Below, in pieces: positions 46,448-61,400 of a stretch of DNA of 64,000 bases (position 1 is the stretch's first letter; each line of letters begins with the position of its first letter). Origin of the DNA: Xylogone sp. PMI_703. Taxonomy: Eukaryota > Ascomycota > Leotiomycetes. A model generated the notes under the pieces. That model had not been told where the DNA came from and did not search any database. It was given only the letters and a program-made list of their open reading frames with translations. Where the stretch lies: contig JAJTUQ010000005.1 in assembly GCA_021399445.1 (NCBI GenBank), positions 3,224,001-3,288,000 on the forward strand. Direction: 5' to 3'. A program made the translations under genes and the position numbers.

Positions 46448-47628
46448 TTACAATTGGCTTTTAGGCCTCTTGGGGATAACGTTGTCGAACTCTACCTTCT
46501 CAACCATCTTCGTCAAAGCATCCGCAACACCATAGGAGAACGCATAACCTCCACCACCAAATCCGTATGCCGATAGCACAACTCTTTCTCCAATATTTTG
46601 AGATTCTAGCCTAAAACCTCCATCACGGGAAGGTCGTATACCAACAATATAACTTAATGATTCCTTGGGCGGCTCGGCCGGAACAATTTCCGGAGCCAGA
46701 CGATGAGCTCGGGCAATTTCATCTCGAGCAATATCCATATCCACATCCGGAGATCTGATTGTCTGTTAGCATCTGGTACTCAGCAGTAAGATAGAATTCG
46801 AAGACTAGCGCTTACAAATTATCACGCTGCTTGATCCCTCCGAGAACAACTCCTCCAGACATAGGCCGAGGAATGACGTATGTGTACTCCTTACCATTGC
46901 GGAAGTACATTGTTGACGTATTTGGTGTTTTCATGAAAACGTTTTGTCCCCGTTCAGGAAAAGACCTTTCGTCTTTGACATCTTTCAAGAGCTTGCTGCC
47001 CCACCCGCTTGCATTGATAAAGATCCGAGCCGTTGGAAACATACCATAGAGCTCCGAAAGTGATGAGACCTTTCTTCTGACAAACTTGCCACCTAAAGAC
47101 TCAATTTTCCGTCCCAGGTAAGGCATATGTTTTGTTGGATCAGTGACCATGCATTCGTATGACCAGCCGCACGCAAAGTTGGAGGGATACTCTCCTGGAG
47201 AGAGCTCTCGGAACTATGAACGTAATGAGCATCAAATGATAAAACACGCCGAAGATACTGACATTAGAAGCCACGGTTCTACCCCATATCGCTGAATTCT
47301 CCCCTGGTAATTCTTCTAGATACTCACGAGATTCTACCAGACAAACTCCAGCCTCTGGCTCTTCCAATGCCAGTTTCAAAAGGTGTCGGTGGGTAACCGC
47401 CTGTAGGTATTTATGCTCATCTGTCAGACCGCCGGCTGAGTGCCAGGCTGCTCCAGCCCAAGCCGATGCGTAAAAGATACTTTGATCTCCGGGAATATAC
47501 TCCGCGACAAGAATGACTTCAAAGCCTTTTTGTAGGAGTTGACGAGCAGCAGCACAACCGATGATACCTGCCCCGAGAATGATAATCGGCCGTCTAGGAA
47601 ACGGGAGCTCTGTGGATGAAGCTGTCAT
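46448..47628 (-). CDS. D-amino-acid-oxidase-like FAD flavoenzyme
   Basis: Exons 47263-47628, 46816-47213 and 46448-46754 (introns of 49 and 61 nt) give 356 residues, the normal DAAO length. The N-terminal dinucleotide-binding motif is GAGIIGCAAARQLL (~19). Further hallmarks are WAGAAWHS, INASGWGS, the PRPMSGGVVLGG strand and a C-terminal AYGFGGGGYAFSYG FAD-contact segment. DAAO oxidises D-amino acids to keto acids, ammonia and H2O2, normally in peroxisomes. The C-terminus is SQL, only a weak relative of the SKL signal. It is divergent from the oligopeptide transporter, 397 bases away. D-aspartate oxidase or a related amine oxidase activity is an alternative. Confidence 0.9.
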
Positions 47629-48025
47629 GATGGATTATACAAAACTCAATCGCCTAGCAACTACGATAAAAAAATATGAACAGAATTAAATATATCGACC
47701 AGTGGCCATTTATTGGTCTGTCGCAGATAAATCAATTTGACGTGAAACTTTGACCAGTCTACATTTAGCTCTTCCTAAAGTGGGATATCATGAGTCGGCC
47801 CCAGCCGCCAACTGTGACCCTGCCCACCACTATACCCAGCAGGGTAATTGAATGGCGGCTCCAACCGCCATTCTTGATAAGAATTGGGAATAAATACTGA
47901 TACTTGACCGGGTTCATCCCCAGAGTGGACTGTCTTGGAAGCATATTCTGGGGAAGGTGGTATGATACTCCGTTTCGTAACTTCCCCTCATGAGCGAGTT
48001 TATTGCGCAAAGAGGACCTCGACCC
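47629..48025. promoter_or_regulatory. divergent promoter DAAO-like / OPT transporter
   Basis: 397 bases between two divergent starts, so the genes may be co-regulated. It contains two close copies of a ~14-base element with CGGCT/GCCGCCA character near 47800-47815 and 47849-47871 (GGCGGCTCCAACCGCCA is partly palindromic). A binding role is inferred. Confidence 0.4.
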
Positions 48026-50561
48026 ATGGCTACTCAACAAGCGGAGGCTCCTGAAAAGGATGTAAAATATGTTGGGTCAAAAGTATGAACCACCTTTGTC
48101 TATAATACAGGAAATTAATATTGCTTTGTCTCAGGACTTTACTGCCGGGCTGAAGGAGGATGAGATAGAGATCCTCGATGATCATGCCGCCGAAGAGATT
48201 CTACCATACAGCTCCGACAATTCACCCTTCCCTCAAGTGCGCGCGGTTGTATCGCCTGAAGATGACCCTGGATTACCTGTAAATACGGTCCGGATGTGGA
48301 CCATTGGGATTATCTTCACAATCGTAAGTATACCCCCGCTTTTATCATGGTAGCTGGGTCAAGTTATTGACGAGAGGGTCATAGATCGGAAGCGGTCTCA
48401 ATCAATTCTTTAATCTGAGGCAGCCCAGTGTGACAATCAGCTCCTTAGTTGCCCAGTTGATAGCTTATCCAGTTGGTTGCGCATGGGCAAAATTCCTCCC
48501 TATAGGTTTCTTGAATCCGGATCACCACTTCAACATCAAAGAACATGCTCTTATCACCATTATGGCAAATGTCTCGTTTGGCTCTGCATCTGCCACTCAG
48601 GTTATTGAGGCAATTGTCAAGTTTTATGACCTACCATCACAGGGAGGATTTGAAGTGCTTTTTACTTTAACGACGCAACTACTGGGTTTTGGCATCGCCG
48701 GCATATCATATCGCTGGTTGGTTCTTCCTGCAACCATGATATGGCCCAGCGTGCTCTCCAACACTGCTCTTTTCGTCATACTACACTCACGCCAGAACGT
48801 CATTGCAGATGGTTGGAAGATATCACGCGCTCGGTTTTTCACTTATGTTTTTGTCGGAGGCTCGATTTGGTATTTCGTACCAGGATTCATCTTCAAGGCA
48901 CTCAGCACATTCTCCTTCATCTGCTGGATCGTCCCCAAAAATGTGGTAGTGAATACTTTATTTGGCCAGACTACCGGTCTTGGTATGTCGTTACTCACCT
49001 TTGACTGGGCTCAAGTCGTATATGCGAACCAGAGCCCCTTGCTCGCCCCAGCATGGGCTGGGTTGAACGTCATTGGAGGCTTCGTTCTGTTCTTTTGGAT
49101 TATAGCCCCTGCGCTCTACTACACCAACACATGGTATACCTCTTATATGCCTCTAATGAACTCCAACACTTTTGACAATACGGGACATACGTATAACACC
49201 AGTCGAATTATGAACATTGATGGCACTGTTAACCAAACTGCATATGAGGGATACTCGCCCATGTTTCTACCAGCAGCCTATGCGCTGACCTATGGTCTCT
49301 CGTTTGCGAACCTAACTGGCATATTTGTGTATATTGGACTTTATTATGGTAAAGAGTTGTGGGAGGGATGGAGGGGTCAAGGTGAAAAGGATATCCACGC
49401 ACGTGTCATGGAGAAATACAAGGAAGTGCCTTGGTGGTGGTTCTTCTCCATTACTGTTGTCATGCTAGCGTTGAGTATCGTAACCAATGAAGTATACGAT
49501 ACGAAACTATCAGTCTGGGCAGTCTTCTTAGCTTTCGCTCTACCAGTTGTCTACTTCCTACCTGTCGGCATTATTAAAGCGATAACAAACATCAGTACTA
49601 ACCAACTCAACCTTATAACTGAGTTTATTGGAGGATATGCTTTCCTTGGAAAACCTATTGCGAATATGAGCTTCAAATTCTACGGATACGTAGCCGTATC
49701 TCAAGGTTTAGAGTAAGTCTTTGAGTCTTTGAGATATATGCGGCTCCTAATCAATGATTATAGGTTCGTTGCAGATATGAAGTTGGGACATTATTTACAC
49801 ATTCCTCCACGGACTGTTTTCTTGGCTCAGGGATTAGCTACCGCTGTTGGTGCGATAGTCCAATGTGGTGTTACAGTTTTCCTAATTACCCGTATTGATG
49901 ATATGTGCGAATCTAACGCAGCAGGGGGCTATTCATGCCCACATGGTCGAGTCACATATTCATCATCACTCATTTGGGGTTAGTAACACTAATCAACGCA
50001 TCCCCTATGTACCAGAAACTGATTTCTCGTAGGAGCTCTCGGTCCAGGCAGAAGCTTTTCACCCGGGCAAATCTACGGCAAATTACTGTGGTTCTTCCTT
50101 GTCGGTCCATTGACAGTTGTTGTCACATATCTAATTTCTCGGAAATGGTCCACTTTCAGATACGTTTCATGGCCGGTAATTTTTGGAGCAATGGGACTCG
50201 TACCGCCAGCAACAGGGGTCAACTTCTCATCTTGGTGGGTTGTTAATATAATTTTCAACTATTTTATCAAGCGACGCAAGCCGGCGTGGTGGAACAAATA
50301 TAGTATGTCTCTTCCTGAGTTCAAAGCAATCTCAATTCATTATAGTTACTGACCCATATAGACTATGTTTTATCCGCAGCCCTTGACTCTGGGGTTGCCG
50401 TAGCCACCGTTATTATCTACTTTTGCATTATACTTCCTGGAGGTACTCTCAACTGGTGGGGAAATTCTGTTTATCTTAATACAGCAGATGGTAAGGGGAC
50501 TCCATGGAAGGCGCTCCCGGAGCGCGGTTATTTTGGCCCACCAAAGGGCTCATGGCATTGA
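48026..50561 (+). CDS. OPT-family oligopeptide transporter
   Basis: Proton-coupled uptake of small peptides or related metal chelates across the plasma membrane. Exons 48026-48082, 48135-48323, 48385-49712, 49764-49978, 50033-50302 and 50362-50561 join in frame to 752 residues. The short first exon (MATQQAEAPEKDV...) supplies the N-terminus and a 52-nt intron follows. Family hallmarks are NQFFNLRQPS near the first membrane helices, SFGSA..Q in the middle, many hydrophobic helices and the C-terminal G-Y-F-G-P-P-K-G-S-W-H. Divergent from the D-amino-acid-oxidase-like gene, so import and oxidation of peptide-derived amino acids may be linked. Confidence 0.94.
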
Positions 50562-51200
50562 AGCTTTAATATGTCGAGAAGGATCCATGTCCATTAGCAA
50601 GTTTTCTCTACCCCTCAGCTCTACAGCTTACCGCTACAAATAACTCATCTACCATCATCAATACTTCTATAGGATTTGTGATATTATCGTAACTACGTAC
50701 TAATTCATATTGAACTTTACTTCCCAGTTTGTGAGGCCATCATCTTAATACTGGCTGTCTTCCAGATTTCAGAGACTGAGATCAGGAATGCTTTGGGTTA
50801 CCATGTCCTGAAGATCGAGGCTTTCTGCGACAACGGCGTTGCTAAGAAACGATTGGAGAGAGGGGATTTATTGTAACATATCTTTAAGTCTAGTAAACCT
50901 GTGGCCTTCGTAAGCTTTGTTCTTTTTTTTCATGGGTCTCAATAATACTTTATGATTGAATGGTCAGGCCCACATCTATGTTGCGCGCCAAGGCTGTTCA
51001 TGGCTAGCTGCATCGTCGGGGTTCTAATGCTTCTCCGATCTACAAGTAAGTCGAATTCAAGCGCTAGTCTCGTATAGGAAACCGAGCACAGCCGAGATGG
51101 CTTGCTCGGCATCTGGTTCTATCTCTATGCCATCTCAGATAAAACTTTAGGGTTATTGATGTATAGATTCGATCACCTCGCTTTCCTCTTCTAATTAACC
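50562..51200. other. intergenic, no gene seen
   Basis: 639 bases with the 3' end of the OPT gene and the promoter of the next regulator. A T8 run lies near 50923. Nothing else is recognised. Confidence 0.5.
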
Positions 51201-52538
51201 ATGGACAGAGGCACAAACCCCGGATTTCAAGTCCTCTCATCCATTGACTCCGATATGAAAATCCGTGATTATAAAAAACAAAGACCTCACAGGAAATCCA
51301 GATCTGGCTGTCTTCCCTGCAAAGAGAAAAAGGTTAAGGTCTGTTCTTTCTCTCTACTTTTCTCTTCCTGCCTATTGAAACTTATATAATGTTAGTGTGA
51401 CGAACACAAGCCAATGTGCGTACGATGTCGACGAAACAGGAGAACTTGTGCATATGACAGGCCTTATGAGGGCGATCATGAATACAACATTATGGGGGGC
51501 ATTGCAATTACAAAGCTCTCTACAGTCAGCTCAGTCGCTGCTCTATACCCCGGTCCAAAAAATGGAACCCCTAGTATTCAGCTCCTGCATCATTTCTGTA
51601 CAAACTGGGATGCCATATTCCGCATGCCGGGTCGTGACGAGCTAGTCTCGCTCTCACAGTCAAACTCTCTTATCCGCAACACATTACTTGCCATTACTGC
51701 GTGCCACTTGCGGCATATGTCTCCAGGGATATTACAGCATCGTATCGCAGAACATTTCTATCAATCCCTTGCCATCCAGGACTTCCAAATAACCCTTGAA
51801 ACACCCAGCAAGTCACTGGGGCAGCAAGGAGTAAATGCACTGCTACTGACTGCGCTGTTGCTAAATATGATTGCTTTTACACTTCCACACCAAGACAATG
51901 GCGTCGAAGATGATCCAAAATCATCCTGGGTCTTCAGCTTCGGAGAAGACCGATTGGGATGGCTAGCCCTGCAGGCGGGTCTCAGGCCTCTCTTGATCTC
52001 ACTGTCAGCGTATTTGGAGAAGACGGTAGCCTTTCTAGATCCTATCATGTTCGGCCACGGAAAGGCTGGCTGGAGAGAAATCCGAAAATTTCAAAGCTTG
52101 GGTATTGTTCCTGAGAGCTGGATCAGAGCATTCAAATTGAAGAATGAAAGCTTCAGTTGTGAATCCAATAATGCCGACCAGAGCGATATTTTCGGGCCAG
52201 CCGCAATCGCGCTTGCCTATCTACGGAGCATTCATCCTCCACAGTCGACGATACTCCTCAATTGGGTGTTTCTCACGAAGATACATGGAGATTTGAAATC
52301 GCTTCTCTACAACAGGGACGAAAGGGCGTTGTGGCTGCTTGGGTACTGGCTGGGGTTGATGTGTCGATACGAGGGAATCTGGTGGTGTGAACAGCGTGTG
52401 AGGAGGGATTACGAAGCGGTGTGCATGCGGCTTCATGAACTGCACCTCCGCGAACGTGCCGGTGTTGATGGGCTTTATTGGAAAGACATGATGCAAGAGT
52501 TGGAACATGCGCCTTTACTTACGCCAAGAGAAAGTTAG
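51201..52538 (+). CDS. Zn2Cys6 transcription factor
   Basis: Exons 51201-51338 and 51396-52538 give 426-427 residues. The 57-nt intron splits the zinc cluster. Cys 37 and 40 lie in exon 1 (GCLPCKEKKVK) and Cys 47, 54, 57 and 64 in exon 2 (CDEHKPMCVRC...TC), giving the canonical C-x2-C-x6-C-x6-C-x2-C-x6-C. The rest resembles the fungal transcription-factor domain of the short ~400-residue class (sterol-uptake-control-protein-like), for example LLAITACHLRHMSP. It sits just downstream of the OPT gene on the same strand. Targets unknown. Confidence 0.9.
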
Positions 52539-52878
52539 CCGCTGGCGGGAAAAGAAATAATATATTTATTTGATCCCATTTCACTTCACAAGCTTCATGT
52601 CTTTTCGTTTGGACGTCTTGTTATATAAAGTACAGAATCTCGGAAGTCAGATGATATTATCACCTGAGTTACTCACAACTTTTTTATCCCTCATCTCCCA
52701 TCCCTGAGTCTATTCTCCATATATCTCTCAAGCAGCGTAAGAGGCTACAGTTCGTTCAATAAACTCAGTTGCATAGTGAGATTACGAGATCGCCCAATTC
52801 AGTAATTACATGATTCAATGTTGGACGTATTGATATGATCTCACGTTCTAGAGGCTATGACAAGAATGCTGAGCTGTC
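52539..52878. other. convergent 3' region
   Basis: 340 bases between converging gene ends. Nothing recognised. Confidence 0.45.
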
Positions 52879-53755
52879 TTACCAAGCTTGGATACCGGTA
52901 GCCCCGACCACCTTTCCAACTTCCGAGTCTCGTTCCCCTTCAATAACACCTTTAACAAAATTGCCACCCTCTGAAGGATCTCGCGCTCCCATCTAATATT
53001 TATTGGTCAAAAAATTGATTCTTCGACGGACTATCTTCCTTGCTTACCTTTTTCATCTGTTCGGTCCCAACGTTCCCCAGGTTAGTTGCGAGAAATCCCG
53101 GGGATATAGCCCAGACCTTTACTCCATCATTGAGTAGAATCCGGTGCCATTGTCTCATCACCATGTTGAGTCCAGTCTTTGCGCTCCGGTATGACTCGAT
53201 AGGATTGATTTCTTTTGGCTTTGGCCAACCTGGTGCTGGCGAGGCGTTGATGCGCTGTAGCGCTGGGTGATCAAATCTCTCGGTAAAGGCTAACGCAGAA
53301 GTCCCGCTTGTGATGAAGATCAGTCGTGGCTGTCTTGCCTTGAGCAGCAGTGGAATTGCTTCACTCGTGAGTACTTGAGTGCCGGTGACGTTAGTATCCC
53401 ACGACTTGTTCCACGCCTCCCGGATGCTCAGCTGGCCATCTCTGAGAGCTCCGTCAAAGCATGCGCCGCCATTGTTGACCAAGACATCTAGCCGGCCAAA
53501 TTTTGATTCAATATTCTCGACGGCTTTCTTGATGGACTCATCCGAGGCAAGGTCCAATTGGACTACGCTGAAGTTGCTGGAAGAAGATGGGATTTCTTGT
53601 TGTACAGCTGCAATGGCGGCTTCACCATTGCTAATAAGCCGACTACCAACGATGATATCGTATGATTGCGTACTTTTATACAAAGCCTTGACTATTTCAA
53701 GGCCAAGACCCGTGTTAGCCCCCGTGATGAAGACGACCTTCTTGTCTTGTGACAT
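52879..53755 (-). CDS. short-chain dehydrogenase/reductase
   Basis: Exons 53048-53755 and 52879-52992 (55-nt intron) give 273 residues. TGANTGLG at ~11 is the NAD(P) motif, NNGG replaces the usual NNAG at ~93, the catalytic Ser lies in FITSGTSA and the YxxxK motif is YRSAK (~188). The second exon supplies a C-terminal tail with EGGNFVKGVIEGERDSEVGKVVG. The protein resembles the fungal SDR group that includes carbonyl reductase-like enzymes. It is isolated from the biosynthetic cluster and its substrate is unknown. The start ATG at 53755 is the first available. Confidence 0.9.
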
Positions 53756-56023
<2,268 letters not shown>

Positions 56024-56391
56024 ATGCTTATGATGACTGGTCTACTATGGCTATCTCTACTGATACAGCACTTGTTTTGACCGATTTAACTAATAGTGGC
56101 CCCACAGGCTACTTCTACAAGTAGCGGAGCAACAGGTTGAAATTAGTAGAGATCTGTATATAGGAATCATGACAATTGATCCATGCCGAAATCTACATTA
56201 TGACTTTTATGCGAAATAACGTCAGCCTCTACATCCTGGGATAACTGCTTGAATTCGCTCAAGAACGATTATAAGTCACATGCATAGTATCGATAAGATA
56301 AAAGCTGTAGATCTAGGTCATTAATTTTCCATTTCGGTGACAATTTCTATTTAAATCTATCCCTAGCTCACATCTAAAATACACCATCCAT
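56024..56391. other. convergent 3' region
   Basis: 368 bases between the xylanase and the aldo-keto reductase 3' ends. No gene seen. Confidence 0.5.
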
Positions 56392-57781
56392 TCACGCGCT
56401 CTTCTTAGGACCATACCAATCATCAAAGCCCTATAAATCTCATTAGTAAAGCACAGCCAAAACAAAACAAAAAGAGAGATCATCACAAAACCAACTTACC
56501 AGATCATGCCCCCACAAAGGCGTATTAACACGCTGCTGCTTGCCATTCGCCGCCATGGTCTCTAAAGTCTCCATATCATCTTTAGCAATGGGTATAACTT
56601 TGAGATTCTCCTCAATGCGAGAGAGCGTGACGGATTTGGGAAGGACGATGCAGCCTCTGTTGACTTGGTAGGAAATCAGTATCGTCGCGGGTGACACTTT
56701 GTATTTTTCCGCCAGAGCTCCGATTTCTGGGTCGCCAAGGAGGGGTGAGCCTACGAGAATACCACGTTAGCTAGCCACAAGGTAAAGTAAAAATGAAAGA
56801 GAAAATGAATACGGAGAACATACTCGTTGATCCAAGTGGACAGTAGGCTTCTAAGAGGATACGCCGGCTTTCGCACCACTTCTTGAGTTCGTGCGAAGGG
56901 TTGTATGGGTGAAGTTCAACCTGCGGAAGAGTCAGCGCTAACTCTACCTTCTGATCCCCAATCTTTGCTTTCACATACTTGGTTTACGGCGGGAACGACC
57001 GTCCAGGTCTTCTCCAAGTGCTCGAGGTACGGTATGCTCCAATTCGACACTCCGATCGCCTTGACTTTGCCAGACTTATAAATCTCCTCCATTTGTCTCC
57101 ATGTCTCCTGCTGGTTCCATGAGCGGTCTACAGCACGTGTTCCATCTGGGTTTACGGGTAACAGAGCGGAGCTCTCGTTTGGGACGAGGCGGCTTGGTAA
57201 TGATATTAGTGATGTGATTTACATCGGCTCAATTAGATGAGAACATACACTGGCCAATGGATTAAATATAAATCTAGGTAGTCGGTCTGAAGGGACTCCA
57301 GTGTCTGGTTGAGCGAGTCAATGACATTGGGGTGGTAGGTATTCCATCTATAGTAAAGGAATTAGTTCACAATGCTGAACTCTTTCAAAGAACGCATCGA
57401 GACTGACGCTTTACTGGTGATAAATATATCTTTTCGTGGTACTCCAGACTCCTTGATCGCCTCGCCGACCTCCTTCTCTAGAGCAAAATTTTAGCTCATG
57501 GCGTAGATTTAAAGATTCGGAGTGATTGGAAAGACAAACCGTTTTGATAGATCAAAGCGCAATCCAGATGTCTGTATCCGACCTTAAGAGCATGAACCAC
57601 AGCTCTACCAACTTCTCCGGGCTTTGCTTGCCATGTGCCTATAAGAAAGAAAAACAAAATATGAGCAGGCTGACTTCCTTCCAATTGAACAAAGAAAACA
57701 AGTTTGTCACAGTCACTCACCCAACCCGATAGCAGGGATCGAAGCGCCAGTATTCAACTTGAAGGATTCAGGAACAGACAT
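56392..57781 (-). CDS. aldo-keto reductase
   Basis: NADPH-dependent carbonyl reductase. Eight exons (57721-57781, 57540-57638, 57408-57477, 57249-57347, 56979-57192, 56824-56920, 56500-56750 and 56392-56430) join in frame to 309 residues, the family's normal size. The catalytic tetrad is visible as Asp and Tyr in HLDCALIY, Lys in ITSKAW and His in LIHWPV. The cofactor region has [13 protein letters not shown]. The last exon ends in [12 protein letters not shown]. It resembles the fungal glycerol dehydrogenase / xylose-reductase-like group; next to a xylanase a pentose role is conceivable but unproven. The gene is unusually intron-rich for its size. Confidence 0.92.
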
Positions 57782-58452
57782 GATTCTGGATAAACTTAAA
57801 TTCTTTGAAAATTATATTACTTTTTAATATAAAATCTGATATAGCAGGAGAAAAGAAACTGTCATGAACAGAAAAAAATAAATGTTTCCCCCCATCTACC
57901 GAGGGGTTCTTTCAAAGCTTGGAAGCTACTCGGAGACGATGTGGAGAAAACGCCCCTCCATTCTTTGAAGCTATCTGACCTACTAGTTTCTCCAGCTTAC
58001 AGTGGGGTTTTGCCACGCATAATCTGTAGCTTTTCTTGCTTCTGCACAGGGAAATTACAGTTGTAAGTGGGCTTAAAGTCTCCGGACGAATCGGATTATA
58101 CACGGAATTCTCTGTAGATTGTGGAGGTTGGAATCCGATTTGAGGGAAACTTGGAAGCCGGAGGATATAAGAATCTGACGGATTCCTTCAAGCTGGTTTT
58201 TGGGAGCATATTGCAGACGTTATACAGTTTGTGTAAATATCTGGATACTCCGATTGGAAGCCTTGCGAATTGGATCAGGTTATCAAGATTTTGACGGGAT
58301 TGATGATACTGCGGAAATCGGAATTTCGGAGTAATGATGTCGCGGAGCATTTAATGTACCGGACTAGGTCCTGCTCCTTCAAAAATAATAATATATATTT
58401 AAGAAATATCATAGCCATGAAATCCATGTTATTACACCGGATCATAAATTCA
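57782..58452. other. intergenic, no gene seen
   Basis: 671 bases between the aldo-keto reductase promoter and the regulator 3' end. Open frames here (for example 58096-58350) show no motif. Confidence 0.5.
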
Positions 58453-61400
58453 CTATTCCTCGCGAAGATTCATCAAGACGTGTCTAAATCGCTGTGCCAG
58501 TCCCCATGGTATATTCTCCAATCTCTCAATAAACACTGATAGAACCTTCGGAACTGTGAGCTCGGAGAGGTTACCAATACCCTGGAATGAGACGGGACCT
58601 CCTCTTTGTATCCAGTCATAGACGTCGTCAGAATCAGACCCTAATACAATGTGTCAGCATAAGTCATAAACCGGAGAAAAGTATTACTCACAAGTAATTG
58701 TAACTTTGTTAGAGGTATCTGACGATCCAATCAAGCCAGTACCAAACTTTATCATGGTCCAAAAGGTGAGCGCTGCATCGAATACCCATACTGTCTCAGA
58801 CGGAGTGCTTCACCAGTTCGTCAGTTACAATTTGCAAAATTATACAACCAGGAATAATAACATACTCAAATGTATATCGTATGAGAAGAGAATTTAGCTG
58901 TCCAGCGTGAACGAGAATTGCCCGAGCACTGATCTGATCCTCCGAAATGCGAGATGAGAGCCATGACCTTGCATCACATTTGCTGGCTTCGGTCCCCGAT
59001 TTGCCAGCTGCGATCTTAATATTCTCAAGAAAGCCAGGCCATGTAAATTGGATGTGGCTGAGGTGCGAAAGTGCTGACACGCTTACTATGAGTGCATTTG
59101 GTATACATGAGGCGGTAGAGCAAGAGTCTGAGAGCTGATCTAATAGCATTTGGGGGTTACTGAGGGCTGAGTTAGCAGCAAAATACCGATTACACGTTCT
59201 TAGCAACTCACTGCTTGAAGTTGGAGGGAAATGCGAGGCGATATGGAGAATCGGTTGATGCCCAAGGCTGAGATAGGACCGAGTGATACTCTCCAGCATC
59301 GGTACATTGCCTATGCATACTTAGGATCAATGAATACTAATACACGGGGCTAAAGCACTAACCTATATAGCGTATGTGCAATCAGGGAATACCCAAACGG
59401 ATTCAGTGGTTGCAGCAGTTTTCCAGCTGAAAGTAGAGTATCGAGGATGTGGCGGATATTGCAGGACTTCGCCTGCCGCTCAGACTCAAAGTGTGTTGTA
59501 GATGCAGGAGCATTCCATATCTCCTCGTCGGTTGGCAGAGGCATATTCACTTCTCCAATGGAAAAGTGTGGTGAAATATTGAGCAGACTCGAAATCTGCA
59601 TGTCATAAAGCTATACTTATGTCAGCTAAGTCACCGATATGCATGCCTAGTTGAACAAGACTCACATAAATCCCCCACCCCAGTCGACGCCTCTCCTCAT
59701 CATCTGCATATGCTCTCCGGAGCTCTTCGGGGCTAGCAGTCTCCTTTCTTCGCTTGAGTTCCTCAACAAAGGTTAGGCTTGGCCGAAGCAGATGCATTCT
59801 CCTTGCAGCCGTAACAAGACCGCCCCGACTTATTTCTGCATGTTGATAAAGCATCCGCGAGCCGCAAAATAGTCCGAAGATGGATTGCAAGAGCCACGCC
59901 TGGACGATGGGAGTATCAAACATAGCGCGTCGGTCATTTTCTCGCATATAAGCGATGGCTCGTCTGGACAGTTCATTCATAGCTATCGCCAACCCACCAA
60001 GTCCGTCTCTTGAATATATGGCCCCAATAGCCGCTACTGCAAGAAGCAGGACAGGAGCGGTCTCTGAAATCCTGAATGTTGATCGTCGAAGAATAGGTAG
60101 AGAGTCGTGAAAATGCCTAAAATACAGATTAATGCAAACCGTGAGAGTCTGCGTGGAAGGAAATGAAGCAACATCAATAGCAGGCCAATGAGGGCGGTGT
60201 GAGGTGCGGACTAGGGAGAGCATGGCTTCGCGCATGGATTCTCCTACACGGTCAACGTTTTCTTCATAGAGTGCTGGCCGAGGTCTCTGTGAAATGGGAG
60301 GCAAGTCTATACGACTGTCATCTGCGCTAGGTTTGTACACGTGCGGCTAGGTATGATTAACATGGGAGCCTGGGACGAGATGTTTAGTCCAACTCACCCA
60401 GGGAGTATCAGCAGGCTGGGAATCTCGAGTCGTTTGCGATGCAATTGAAGGGCTTGGAAAGGTGGGTTCCCGTTCAGGATGTGGTGCTTGGGTTGGGGGT
60501 CCTATTTGATGAATGACATCGGATGGAAACCAATTCTCAGGAGGTGTGTTAGGAGCATCGATATTGAGCGTTCTCAGGTGGTCCAGTTCCGTATCACCAA
60601 TTTCCCAGCCAAAGAAACTTTCCGATAGATCCATAGCAAATCCATACAATGAATCCAGAGGGAGGTTAGAGAAGTCATTTACTGCACCAAAAATCAGTAC
60701 GAGCAACGAGAGGGGTGATTTTGGCGGGAGCGCTTTACCAGTATCTTGCAATGATGGTACGGCAGGATTAGGTGCTCCCATCTGGTAAGCATTATTCAAT
60801 GCCCCCGAAGATCCCATATCAGGCATCGGAGGGACGATATTGAATGCCGTCCTGGAAGCAGCATCGGTAACTGGCACGTGACCGTTGATGGCCAGTTCGC
60901 GACTTGGCAAAGAATAGGCGGGCGATGCAGACGACAGTGACGACCGTTGACTGGGCGAAGTCGTTTTCTCTATAGTTCTATAGATGCACTCTTGCTTTGT
61001 AGAGAGACAGCGAGCACACGGAGTGCCGGGTTGCCCGTCACACCGAACTTTCAGAGTGACACACGAGTTACTAACATGAGGCAATTAGCACAACATTAAC
61101 AGCACAAACAAGCTGAGGGAAAGGACTGCGCACCATGATATTTTTCGAGGCTTCTTCATAGTCATTGAAGCCTGATCATGGATCGCAGTATGCCTCGTCA
61201 TAACATCGCTTCCCGCATATCATTAGTGACTTGTCATATGAAACAGCGCAAGTGGCGGTGGCTTACCTTCTAACGAAGCGCTTTTTGCATATGGGACATT
61301 CATACCGGACATCGCCAGCATCTAACGGTTTGCAACAATGGCATTGTTAGCCTCCCCAGGGTTACCATCTACACAATCGGGAGAGTCTCTTACGACTGCG

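Noticed and set aside
47629..48025. The DAAO/OPT pair as part of the PKS cluster
   Set aside because: It is more than 13 kb from the ABC transporter, with unrelated genes and gene-poor DNA between, and the cluster motif is absent.
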